55,592 nt of DNA from Desulfobulbaceae bacterium (GTDB taxonomy: Bacteria > Desulfobacterota > Desulfobulbia > Desulfobulbales > Desulfocapsaceae). This document shows positions 9,795-19,250 of this stretch, in pieces. The DNA is taken from positions 1-55,592 of the forward strand of contig QZLB01000236.1 in the NCBI GenBank assembly GCA_004796425.1, read 5' to 3'. Made by a program: the position numbers and the translations under genes. Under the pieces are notes generated by a model, which was given only the letters and a program-made list of their open reading frames with translations, was not told the DNA's origin and did not search any database. Positions within the stretch are counted from its first letter, which is position 1. Each line of letters begins with the position of its first letter.

Positions 9795-10790
9795 ATGAGC
9801 CAATATATTGGTGTTGACATTGGCGGGACAAAAGTTGATGTGGCACTCTATGCACTGGACGATGATGCGTATCAACCGCTTGAACGGGAGCGGTTTCAGA
9901 GCAAAAGTGTTCAGGGGATTGAGGAGATCCTGCATGGTTTTATGCAGAAGTATCAGGTTGCCTGTGCAAAGGTTTCCATCGGTGTTGCCGGAGTTGTAAC
10001 CCCTGATCTGGGCAAAGTTACAAACCTGCCCTGGCAGGTAGAAGCTGCCCGTCTGAGTTCAATGGGTTTTGATTCAGTACTGCTGATCAATGATATGACT
10101 GCCGTCTGTGCCTCAATTCCACTGCTGACTTCAGATGATCTGCACGTCCTGCAGCAGGGCCAGTCAAATAATGGTGAGATAAAAGCCATTCTGGCACCGG
10201 GTACCGGATTGGGTGAGGGCTTCCTGATCCACAATGAAACCCTTTATTATCCCAAAGGTACTGAGGGGGGGCATACCGATTTTGCCCCAACAGACCAGGA
10301 GCAGCAGGAGCTGCTTAGTTGGCTGGCTGATCATAGTGAAGAAACGATCAGTTATGAAAATATTTGCGCCGGACCGGCCATCGCAACGCTCTTTGATTTC
10401 TATTGTCGGAGCGGTGTAGCCCCAGCTGAGAAGACGTTGTCCGCCATCGCACAAAGTAAAGATCGCACCCCGGCAATCGTGGAGGCGGCCCAATCAGGTA
10501 TGTGTGACGCCAGTACCAGAGCACTGGACCTTTTTCTTAGGGTTCTTGGCCGGGAAGCTGCCAACTTGGTGATGAAGATGTATGCCACCGGCGGGCTTTA
10601 TCTCGGTGGTGGGATTCTTCCCCGGCTGGTCGGAAATTGGAGCTTTGAGCCATTTCTCACAGCATTTCATCACCAAAGCACGATGCAGGCCCTGATGCAA
10701 GAAACGCCGGTGCGTATTATCACTCGCAAAGATGCTGCGCTGCTCGGGGCAGCCTGCTATGGCCGGAACCATTTTCTGCAACAACGATAG
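9795..10790 (+). CDS. glk: Glucokinase (Glk family)
   Basis: 331-residue hexokinase-fold kinase that phosphorylates glucose with ATP. The N-terminal phosphate loop GVDIGGTKVDVALY, the catalytic region LLINDMTAV, the ATP-site motif LAPGTGLGEGFLI and the Glk-specific TEGGHTDFAPTDQ (sugar-binding Glu-Gly-Gly-His) are all visible, and a second ATP motif YLGGGILPRL lies near the C-terminus. It lacks the CXCGXXGC zinc motif of ROK kinases, hence Glk rather than NagC/Mlc-type ROK. ATG 9795 is preferred over the adjacent GTG at 9792. The next gene starts 6 nt after the stop. Confidence 0.85.
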   Translation: MSQYIGVDIGGTKVDVALYALDDDAYQPLERERFQSKSVQGIEEILHGFMQKYQVACAKVSIGVAGVVTPDLGKVTNLPWQVEAARLSSMGFDSVLLINDMTAVCASIPLLTSDDLHVLQQGQSNNGEIKAILAPGTGLGEGFLIHNETLYYPKGTEGGHTDFAPTDQEQQELLSWLADHSEETISYENICAGPAIATLFDFYCRSGVAPAEKTLSAIAQSKDRTPAIVEAAQSGMCDASTRALDLFLRVLGREAANLVMKMYATGGLYLGGGILPRLVGNWSFEPFLTAFHHQSTMQALMQETPVRIITRKDAALLGAACYGRNHFLQQR

Positions 10791-10796
10791 ACGTGC

Positions 10797-11897
10797 ATGA
10801 TGGGCCAGGAGCATCTTGCACGCATCGTTATTCGATTTATCCCCGAGGCGGAAGTTCTCAGCATCGATATCTTAGGAAAGGGCAACATCAACGATACCTA
10901 TCTTGTCAACCTGAAGAACCACCGGCCACTGGTCCTGCAAAGGATAAATCCGGCAGTGTTTCCTGAACCTGAAGTAGTGGTTGACAATTCATTGAAGGTC
11001 ACCCGATTCATTGCTAATAACCGCCCTGAAAACCAAGCCGGGCTGCAGGAGATAATGATATATCCAGAGCGTAGTGGCAGAAGCTATCATCGGGATCAGC
11101 ATGGTCAGGTCTGGCGGTTAAGCAACTATATCGAAGACAGTGTGGATGGAGCATCAATCCATCCAGACACCAGGGCTTTTGAAGGGGGTCGGGCACTCGG
11201 TCTTTTTCATCAGCAGGTTTCCGGTATGGATTCATCCCAACTTGGGGTTCCCTTACCAGGGTTTCACCATCTTCCAGGTTACCGCGATGCATTTCTTGAA
11301 GCACTCTCAGCAACTGAAGCGTCTGAAGATTCGGCGCTCGCCTATTGTCTGGAACAGGCTCGGGTTAGGCAGGATGATGCCGAAATCCTGACTCGTGCCA
11401 GAGCAGAAAACCTTTTGCAGCCAGGTGTAATTCATGGCGACCCGAAACTTGACAATGTGCTGTTCGAAGGACGGAGTGGTAAAGCTCTGGCCGTGATCGA
11501 TCTTGATACCGTGTCCGAAGGATTGCGGCTCTATGATCTCGGTGATTGTTTACGTTCGTTTTGCAACCATGCAGGAGAGAAGCCGCCTGACGCTGAGATG
11601 GTGCATTTTGATGCGCCGACCTGCAAGCGGGTGCTCCAGGGATATCATGCATCAGGTACCCGGTTGGAAGATGCAGAAGTAGCACTGCTCTTTCAGTCGA
11701 TCCGACTTATGACGTATGAACTGGGACTGCGCTTTGTCACCGATTTCCTTGTTGGAAACCGATATTTCAAAGTAGACGGAGAGCGGGATAATCTGGATAA
11801 AGCACGGGTGCAATTTCAACTGCTCAGCTCAATCGAGTGTCAGCAGGAGGAGATTGAACGGATTATTGCGACACAATTTCGATCTTCAAAGGGCTAA
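10797..11897 (+). CDS. Aminoglycoside phosphotransferase-fold sugar kinase (NahK-like)
   Basis: 366-residue APH/choline-kinase-fold phosphotransferase. Catalytic loop VIHGDPKLDNVLF (HGDxxxxN) and the metal-binding AVIDLDTV are intact. The N-terminal segment GNINDTYLV and LQRINPAVFPEP matches the pattern of N-acetylhexosamine 1-kinase (NahK) and related phosphotransferases more than antibiotic kinases. It lies 6 nt downstream of glucokinase, so the pair may activate hexoses and amino-hexoses together. The stop codon overlaps that of the convergent PilZ-protein gene by 4 nt. Substrate is inferred, not shown. Confidence 0.72.
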   Translation: MMGQEHLARIVIRFIPEAEVLSIDILGKGNINDTYLVNLKNHRPLVLQRINPAVFPEPEVVVDNSLKVTRFIANNRPENQAGLQEIMIYPERSGRSYHRDQHGQVWRLSNYIEDSVDGASIHPDTRAFEGGRALGLFHQQVSGMDSSQLGVPLPGFHHLPGYRDAFLEALSATEASEDSALAYCLEQARVRQDDAEILTRARAENLLQPGVIHGDPKLDNVLFEGRSGKALAVIDLDTVSEGLRLYDLGDCLRSFCNHAGEKPPDAEMVHFDAPTCKRVLQGYHASGTRLEDAEVALLFQSIRLMTYELGLRFVTDFLVGNRYFKVDGERDNLDKARVQFQLLSSIECQQEEIERIIATQFRSSKG

Positions 11898-13279
11898 TTC
11901 TTCTGAAAGATGGATTTGTTTTCAACCGTGTAGAGATATTGTCTGATGGTTTCCTTGAGGTAGGTGCTGACTGCACTGAACTCGACTCCGATCAGTACTT
12001 CCTGGGAGCTTGTCCTGAGGTTGCGGACAATCGCTGAGATATGTTGCTCTTCCTCCAGTCCCGGCAGAATGCAATGAATGTCAATCTCTTGATTGATGAC
12101 GGCCTGAGGGAGCGTATCATTCCCCTTCGTCCGCACCAGGCATAACCCGCCACTGCTGCTCAAGTCGGTAAATGTTGCAAAATACCGTTCATCATCGTTG
12201 AGGTTCAAAGTACAGGGAATATGAATAGAGGTTCGCTTCGCCTTGCGCATTTCGTGGTAGTGGATGACCGAGGGGTACTCAAAAAAAAGCATATGATACG
12301 GTTGTTCCAGCGATCTGATGAGCTTTGATTTAAAGAGGCACAACCGACCCCGGTAGATGAATTTGATCAGGGCAATGGTATCCGCTGGTAGTGTGGTGTG
12401 GGTAACAATAAAATGGCTGGGTGTTGAGACAATGATACTGTTCTCGGGGATCAGCCCGATCAAATAGCTCTCGAGAGGGGCTTCAATGGTGTTGAATTCG
12501 ATTTTGATTTTCAGTCCGATATCAAGGGCCAGCCTCTGCCCGGTAATAGAGACCTTTTTCAAAGAATGCTGGGGTTTGACTATGGTCTGTTCCTGCTTCC
12601 GACGTTCTTCTCGTTCGTCCTTGAGTCGAAAGCCTTCCATGATCAGTGAGATAAGCGGCTTGGTTATGCTTTTTTCGCGCTGATTGTTATAGAACTTTAT
12701 TTCGATGATAACTTCGGGCCATGAAATAATTTCATAAATCGCCTGTTCACCATCAAGCTGCTCGGTCTTGGCATCCACTAGTACACCGTCGTGGATATAG
12801 ATAAATCCGATGTTGAGCCCACTGAATATTTGCAGGGTGCATGATTTTTCTTCATTTTCAAGCATCTGCAGAAAAGAGTGGATCGGAATATCCTTGACTG
12901 TTCCGGTTGAAGCCTGAGCGGCGTAGGTACTGACTTGTTCGTTAAATTGCTTGGAGGTTACCGGGTAGGTGAAGCACCCGACGGCCCCAATTTCTCTGGC
13001 CCGATCGCAGGATTTGCCGCCGGAAGTGGAGATCGCCAGGAGTGGAATGTACGGTAGGGTGGTGCTCAGCTCTTTAATAAATGCGCAATCTTCGGCGTCA
13101 TTTAAGGTTGTATTACAGATGATCAGATCAACCGTACCTTTTTCCAGGGTTGAATGGGCGCTTTCTTCATCCTGGGCCGAGATGATGGTATATTCTTCCT
13201 GACTTAACCGGCAGGTATCAATGAGGGACTCGAGTCGCTCAATGTTATCTTCTATAATCAACAGTGTTTTCATCGCCAT
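11894..13279 (-). CDS. Pseudo-receiver / DUF4388 / PilZ signalling protein
   Basis: 461 residues with three recognisable parts. Residues 1-120 form a CheY-like receiver (LLIIEDN, DLIICN, LLAIST), but the phospho-acceptor Asp is Asn (N56) and the conserved Lys is replaced (TYPVT), so it is probably not phosphorylated. Residues ~125-215 resemble a DUF4388/PATAN domain (LQIFSGLNIGFIYIHDGVLVDA). Residues ~250-340 look like the YcgR-N flagellar-brake domain, followed by a PilZ domain with RKAKRTSIH and DLSSSGG, a c-di-GMP binding signature. It probably couples c-di-GMP to motility or surface behaviour by protein contact. ATG 13279 or the second Met two codons later is the start; no strong SD is visible. 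Confidence 0.75.
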   Translation of the reverse strand: MAMKTLLIIEDNIERLESLIDTCRLSQEEYTIISAQDEESAHSTLEKGTVDLIICNTTLNDAEDCAFIKELSTTLPYIPLLAISTSGGKSCDRAREIGAVGCFTYPVTSKQFNEQVSTYAAQASTGTVKDIPIHSFLQMLENEEKSCTLQIFSGLNIGFIYIHDGVLVDAKTEQLDGEQAIYEIISWPEVIIEIKFYNNQREKSITKPLISLIMEGFRLKDEREERRKQEQTIVKPQHSLKKVSITGQRLALDIGLKIKIEFNTIEAPLESYLIGLIPENSIIVSTPSHFIVTHTTLPADTIALIKFIYRGRLCLFKSKLIRSLEQPYHMLFFEYPSVIHYHEMRKAKRTSIHIPCTLNLNDDERYFATFTDLSSSGGLCLVRTKGNDTLPQAVINQEIDIHCILPGLEEEQHISAIVRNLRTSSQEVLIGVEFSAVSTYLKETIRQYLYTVENKSIFQKN

Positions 13280-13403
13280 ATCTTTTGAGTCGATGGTGCG
13301 CTCTTAACGGGCAGTTGCAGGTCTCAAAAAGCCGATAGTATTGTACATTTATAAGTATGCAGGAAAATTTTACGGAAAGCAAAAAAAATCCAGAAACAGC
13401 TGA

Positions 13404-13425
13404 TTCTCTGCGCCTTCGCAGAGAA
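13404..13425. repeat. Perfect 9-bp inverted repeat in the PilZ-tgt intergenic gap
   Basis: TTCTCTGCG (13404-13412), CCTT loop, CGCAGAGAA (13417-13425), between divergent genes. No T-tract follows directly on either strand, although an A8 run (T8 on the minus strand) lies about 15 nt away. It could be a leader hairpin or operator; no other gene is supported in the 13280-13545 gap. Confidence 0.4.
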
Positions 13426-13542
13426 ACGGTTGCGTGTTTGGTAAAGATACAATATCTTGCGGACCTGGCTTCGGGTCACTGTATCACTGTTGTTATGATA
13501 GAGCGATCTGATATAAGTTTTCAAAAGGATCTGATTGAATAA

Positions 13543-14664
<1,122 letters not shown>

Positions 14665-14758
14665 TTAAAGTTTTCCAGATATGTTGGCAATTTGCAGTTG
14701 CGTGAATTATCATGCGTTCCTGCAACTGAACTACTTAAATATTTTGGAGGTTATAACC

Positions 14759-15169
14759 ATGATGAAAATAGCATACGCAGCCTCAGTGGTAGCAGCTATT
14801 AGTGCAACCGCAGGAACTGCTTTTGCGGAAGGAGCAGCAGGAGGAGGGCCGGGAGGCACCTTCGCCCAGTTCATTCCGCTGATTCTGATATTTGTCGTTT
14901 TTTATTTCCTGCTCATCAGGCCACAGCAGAAGCAGGCAAAACAGCACCAAGCGTATCTGAATGATTTGAAAAAAGGAAATAAGGTGATCACCAAGGGTGG
15001 CATTTATGGCGAGATCACCGGTATCACCGATAGTGTTCTGACCCTTGAGATCGCTGAGAATGTAAAAGTCAGGGTCACCCGTGACGCCATTGCCGGCCCC
15101 CAGGCCACTCCTGAAACTCAGAAGGATTCGGGTAAGCCGGCCAAAGATAAAAAGTTATCGGGTGGTTGA
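14759..15169 (+). CDS. yajC: Preprotein translocase accessory subunit YajC
   Basis: 136 residues. An N-terminal hydrophobic leader (residues 1-21, ending TAFAEG), a Gly-rich linker, one transmembrane helix (FIPLILIFVVFYFLLIRPQQKQ) with the family hallmark RPQQKQ, then the cytoplasmic domain (GNKVITKGGIYGEI). YajC associates with SecDF and SecYEG. GGAGG at about 14746-14750 supports ATG 14759; an upstream start at 14681 adds an unrelated segment. secD/secF do not follow; a terminator and then secretion genes of another type do. Confidence 0.94.
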   Translation: MMKIAYAASVVAAISATAGTAFAEGAAGGGPGGTFAQFIPLILIFVVFYFLLIRPQQKQAKQHQAYLNDLKKGNKVITKGGIYGEITGITDSVLTLEIAENVKVRVTRDAIAGPQATPETQKDSGKPAKDKKLSGG

Positions 15170-15223
15170 GGAATTAAAGGCTGTTAGGCATCTACGGTCG
15201 TAGATTTTTTATCTCGCGTGCAG

Positions 15224-15257
15224 GGCGGTTTTCCTTCGGGGAAGCCGCCTTTTTTTA
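15224..15257 (+). terminator. Rho-independent terminator after yajC
   Basis: GC-rich stem (GGCGG from 15224 with CCGCC to 15249, extended by G-U and A-U pairs) around a CCTTCGG-type loop, followed by a run of seven T residues (15250-15256). Confidence 0.88.
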
Positions 15258-15326
15258 TTTCTCGTCAGTGAAAAGGAAAGCGGTGTAAAAAAAGCAGTTC
15301 GCCAACTGGATTCACTTACTTTTTTG

Positions 15327-15361
15327 TGATACCCTTCCGATAAGGACGACAGAGGGTATCA
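15327..15361 (+). promoter_or_regulatory. Inverted repeat enclosing the ribosome binding site of the T1SS operon
   Basis: TGATACCCT (15327-15335) pairs perfectly with AGGGTATCA (15353-15361). The right arm contains the Shine-Dalgarno GAGGG and the A of the ATG at 15361, and two G-U pairs could extend over the start codon. In RNA this would block initiation; in DNA it could be an operator. A short competing stem, CCTT/AAGG (15333-15345), would exclude the long one. Confidence 0.45.
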
Positions 15362-17070
15362 TGTTTAAAATGCAGAATAAATTCATGAACGGTCGACCCA
15401 GGATGAAACTTCCGAGAAACAGTGTCCATCTCATCCTGGCAACTATTGTCATCAACATCCTTGGCCTTGCCATGCCATTGATGATGTTGCAGACCTATGA
15501 CCGGATTCTGCCCAATCATGGCATAGGTAGCCTGGTGCTGCTGCTTTCAGGTGTCGCCATCGCTGCAGTGCTGGAGGTCATCCTGCGACTGGCCCGCTCT
15601 TATCTGACGGGCTGGGCCGGTGCGGTTTTTGAACATGCAACCTCTTACCGTGCCCTTGAGCATATGCTCGATGCAGATATCCAGGCCTTTGAAGGCCAAG
15701 GATCAGGCGCCTATATTCAGAAAATGGCAGCAATTTCAAGGCTGCGCATGTTTTATTCCGGCCAGGCGCTGATGACCATCGTTGATCTGCCCTTTGTCCT
15801 GATCTTTCTGGCCCTGATCTTCTATATCGGTGGCAACCTGGTGTTTGTACCACTCACCCTGTTTATGATTTTCTGTCTGACGGCGTGGCTTGTCGGGGTG
15901 CGCCTGAAAAGCGAGGTGATTGAAGAGGATCGCAATGATAAAATACGATCTAACTTTCTCATCGAGACGCTTACCGGGATCCATTCAATTAAATCTCAAG
16001 GGCTTGAGCAGTTTTTTCTCAGGCGCTTTGCCCGTTTGGGCGATGCCATTTCTGCAGCGCATTTCCGAGTCGCACTTTCCAATAGCCTGGCCTCGAGTGC
16101 AGGGATGTTATTTGGTCAGATCATGACCATATCGGTGGTTACCTTTGGAGCGCTTAAGGTCATCAATGGGGATTTTGGCGCCGGTGGCCTTGCCGCCTGC
16201 CTGCTTCTTTCCGGCAGGATTATGCAGCCGGTTCAGCGTGCGTTGGGATTATGGACACGCTTTCAGAATTATTTTGTCGATCGCCAGGAACTCCAGGAGA
16301 TTTTTGCCCTGCCGGTTCCCACAGGTAAAACCTCCGATTCGATGTTGCAACCCAAAGGTATTATCCGCTGCACAGATCTGGCTTTTTCCTATCGGGCAAG
16401 TGACACCCCACTTTTCAAAGGACTCGATCTCTTTCTCGGTCCCGGCTCTTCGGTATCACTGGTGGGGCAGGAATCACGAGGCAAAACAACCTTTTTGCTC
16501 TTGCTGGCCGGCCTGATGGAAGCAGATGGGGGTAAGGTTACCATTGATGGGGCAGAACCAAGGGTGGTATCGCCGGAAGAACGGGCACAAAGGATCGGTT
16601 ATCTTCCTGAAAAAGGGGTGATCTTCAATGGTACCATTATGGATAATTTGACCTTTTTTGGTGCCATACCGGTTGACGATGCGATAACGGCGGCCCGCCA
16701 TCTCGGTATTGTTGATGGGGTTGCTTTGTTGCCCAACGGTTTCAAAACAACAATCACCGACTCGGTGACCGATCCGATCCCCCCGGGATTCAAGCAGAGG
16801 ATTGCGATTGCCCGTACCCTTGCCCGAAAACCAAAAGTGATTCTTTTTGACAATGCCGATCGCGGCCTTGATCGGCAGGGGTACAACCTGGTTTTCAAAG
16901 TACTTGGCAGATTAAAGGGCAAAGTTACCATGGTTTTTGTTTCGGATGATCGAAACATCCTGCGGCTTGCCGATCAGGAATATCATATCGTCGATGGGAA
17001 ACTGAAAGAACAGCCACCGATTGATTCAAAAGTATATTCGGTACTTCCCTTCAGGGAGTTAAAGGTATGA
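15361..17070 (+). CDS. Type I secretion ABC half-transporter 1, degenerate ATPase
   Basis: 569-residue exporter half: a transmembrane domain (about residues 20-300) followed by an ATP-binding domain. Walker A is intact (G369-T376, GQESRGKT). The LSGGQ-like signature is not recognisable (IPPGFKQR at 473-480), the Walker B catalytic Glu is Asn (D497-N498) and the switch His is Ser (S528). It therefore probably hydrolyses ATP poorly and pairs with the next gene product, whose start codon overlaps its stop (ATGA). Unlike that partner it has no C39-like N-terminal domain. It belongs to the PrtD/LapB-type T1SS permease-ATPase group. The whole operon is led by an unusual hairpin at 15327-15361. Confidence 0.83.
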   Translation: MFKMQNKFMNGRPRMKLPRNSVHLILATIVINILGLAMPLMMLQTYDRILPNHGIGSLVLLLSGVAIAAVLEVILRLARSYLTGWAGAVFEHATSYRALEHMLDADIQAFEGQGSGAYIQKMAAISRLRMFYSGQALMTIVDLPFVLIFLALIFYIGGNLVFVPLTLFMIFCLTAWLVGVRLKSEVIEEDRNDKIRSNFLIETLTGIHSIKSQGLEQFFLRRFARLGDAISAAHFRVALSNSLASSAGMLFGQIMTISVVTFGALKVINGDFGAGGLAACLLLSGRIMQPVQRALGLWTRFQNYFVDRQELQEIFALPVPTGKTSDSMLQPKGIIRCTDLAFSYRASDTPLFKGLDLFLGPGSSVSLVGQESRGKTTFLLLLAGLMEADGGKVTIDGAEPRVVSPEERAQRIGYLPEKGVIFNGTIMDNLTFFGAIPVDDAITAARHLGIVDGVALLPNGFKTTITDSVTDPIPPGFKQRIAIARTLARKPKVILFDNADRGLDRQGYNLVFKVLGRLKGKVTMVFVSDDRNILRLADQEYHIVDGKLKEQPPIDSKVYSVLPFRELKV

Positions 17071-19250
17071 ACCAAAGCATGACGGACATCGGCCTTGAAT
17101 TGCGCAACAAGATTGAGCCGTTTGGCTGGCTCAGTCGCACCGGTCCGCCATCTCCCTTTGCCGAATGTATTGCACCGCTCCTTACCGCCCTGAAATGGAA
17201 TGGGGAGATTCATCAATTATGTGAATCATTGCCACATTATCCGGATCAAATGGATCGGGTCGATATCATTAACGTTTTCTCAAATCTGCATTACTCGATC
17301 GGTCACGCCCGAATTAGTAAAGATTCATTTGATGAGAGGCTCTGTCCATGTCTTGTCGTTACTGACCAGGGGCAGGAGAACGAGCATCCCTATGTGCTGT
17401 TTAAATCGGGTCAGGATGAGATTTTGGCATACGATGGAGCAAGTGGATCACTGATTTCGTTCTCCATGATTTCAGCGCGTCGTATTGATATTTACTCCTT
17501 TGAACCGTTAACTGAAGAATCGCTGCATAAAAGCAAGATCAGTGATCAGGTTGATGAAAGTCCGCGACGCTGGTTCACTAAGCTGCTGTTGCGCTTTGGC
17601 CATGTTGGTAAACAGATCTTGTTGTCGAGCTTTCTGATTAACCTGCTCGCGCTTGTTTCTTCACTCTATGTAATGACCGTTTACGACAAAGTAATTGGCA
17701 GCCGGGCTCCCGACACCCTTGTTTACCTTGGGTTTGGGGCAATTCTTGCGATCTTGTTTGAAACAGTATTGCGTTATCTGCGGGCCAGAAGCCTTGCCTT
17801 TTTTGGTGTTCGGCTTGATGCGATAATTACTACGGCCATCTTTGAGCGGCTCCTGTTTCTACCTCCCCGCATTGTTGAAAACTCATCCACCTCGGTGCAA
17901 ATTGCTCGGTTGAAAGATTTTGATTCGGTACGAAATTTTTTTGCCGGCCCCCTTGGAATCAGTGCCCACGAATTGCCGTTTACCGTGATCTTCATCGTGG
18001 CTATCTGGATTGTTGGTGGGCCGCTTGCCAAAATTCCGCTTCTGTTGATCGTGGCTTACGGGCTGCTTGGCGCCCTGATGCTTCCGCGAATTCAAGCCTC
18101 CACAGAGGCCGGTGCAGCAGCGGGAGCTCAGCGACAGGCCCTGATGGTTGAAACCATGCGCAAAATGCGGGCCTTGAAAATTAACGGAGTTAAGAACTCC
18201 TGGTTGAGCCGTTTCAAAGAGTTATCAGGAGTCTCATCATATGCCTCATTCAACACGTCCCTGCAGACAGCTTTTGTCGAAAGTATCTCCTATGGACTAT
18301 CAGTTGCAGCCAGCGCCACGACTCTTACGTACGGTATTTTTCTGGTCTGGGATGGGGTGATTACAACGGGTGGTTTGATTGCCACCATGATGCTTATCTG
18401 GCGGGTGATTGGGCCGCTCCAGGCGACCTGCAATGCGTTGGTACGGATTCGCTACCTGGGGAGAAGTATCGTACAGGTCCATAACCTGATGAGCACGGAA
18501 CCCGAGCATAAGCCAACGATTTCTGAAGATTTTTTAACGCTTAAAGGCGATATAACGTTCTCTGGTGTTGGTCTTCGTTATTCAGCAGACCGGGCGGCTT
18601 TGTACAGCGGTATGAGTCTGGAGATCGAAAAAGGAGAAATTGTCGCGGTCAGTGGGAGCAGCGGGTCCGGAAAATCTTCTTTTCTCAAGCTGATCATGGG
18701 GCTCTATCCTCCGCAAATGGGGGCGATTAGAATCGATGGGGTCGATATCAGGCAACGTGACCCGGTTGGGTTGAGAAGAAATATCGCCTATGTACCGCAG
18801 ACACCTGAGCTCTTTCATGGCTCCATTGAACAGAATTTGCGAATGTGCCGTCCGGAGGCTTCACCTCAGTATCTGGAAGAAACGCTCGAGTTGGCTGGTG
18901 CCTTAACCGATGTAAAAAAATTGAAAGATGGCTTGGGAGCCTTCATCGGTGATTACCGCTCCGAGCAGCTTTCCTCAAATCTGACCTATCAGTTGACACT
19001 GGCGCGGGCCTATCTTCGTGATGCGTCAATCATGCTGGTCGATGAAATGCCGCCGTCTCTGTTAAGCCACACGACGGCTGAAAATTTTAGAGCATTTTGT
19101 GAGCAGTATCGGACCAATAAAACCATCGTGTTTGTGACAGACCGTGAGGCGGATATCTTGCGGGCTGACCGACTCGTCTATCTCACCGGCAGCGGTCAGG
19201 TGCTAACCGGTAAACCCGCTGAATTGATTGCAGCGCTCAAAGGTGAATGA
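17067..19250 (+). CDS. Type I secretion ABC half-transporter 2 with C39-like N-terminal domain
   Basis: 727 residues. Residues ~1-150 resemble the C39-peptidase-like domain of LapB/HlyB-type exporters, but no catalytic Cys/His pair is evident, so it likely docks cargo rather than cutting it. The membrane domain spans ~190-480. The ATPase has Walker A G530-S537 (GSSGSGKS) and a normal Walker B D659-E660, but the signature reads LSSNLTYQ (635-642) rather than LSGGQQ-like, and the switch His is Thr (T691). Overlaps both neighbours by ATGA, implying coupled translation in equal amounts and a heterodimer with half-transporter 1. Confidence 0.86.
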   Translation: MNQSMTDIGLELRNKIEPFGWLSRTGPPSPFAECIAPLLTALKWNGEIHQLCESLPHYPDQMDRVDIINVFSNLHYSIGHARISKDSFDERLCPCLVVTDQGQENEHPYVLFKSGQDEILAYDGASGSLISFSMISARRIDIYSFEPLTEESLHKSKISDQVDESPRRWFTKLLLRFGHVGKQILLSSFLINLLALVSSLYVMTVYDKVIGSRAPDTLVYLGFGAILAILFETVLRYLRARSLAFFGVRLDAIITTAIFERLLFLPPRIVENSSTSVQIARLKDFDSVRNFFAGPLGISAHELPFTVIFIVAIWIVGGPLAKIPLLLIVAYGLLGALMLPRIQASTEAGAAAGAQRQALMVETMRKMRALKINGVKNSWLSRFKELSGVSSYASFNTSLQTAFVESISYGLSVAASATTLTYGIFLVWDGVITTGGLIATMMLIWRVIGPLQATCNALVRIRYLGRSIVQVHNLMSTEPEHKPTISEDFLTLKGDITFSGVGLRYSADRAALYSGMSLEIEKGEIVAVSGSSGSGKSSFLKLIMGLYPPQMGAIRIDGVDIRQRDPVGLRRNIAYVPQTPELFHGSIEQNLRMCRPEASPQYLEETLELAGALTDVKKLKDGLGAFIGDYRSEQLSSNLTYQLTLARAYLRDASIMLVDEMPPSLLSHTTAENFRAFCEQYRTNKTIVFVTDREADILRADRLVYLTGSGQVLTGKPAELIAALKGE

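Noticed and set aside
10797-11897. Aminoglycoside resistance gene
   Set aside because: The phosphotransferase core is shared, but the N-terminal pattern is of the sugar-kinase NahK type and it pairs with glucokinase.
13357-13542. 61-codon plus-strand frame between the PilZ protein and tgt
   Set aside because: No SD, no family resemblance, and it runs through a hairpin; treated as chance.
15278-15300. σ54-like GG-N10-GC upstream of the T1SS operon
   Set aside because: Only the GG and GC dinucleotides match; flanking consensus positions are poor, unlike the site at 21649.
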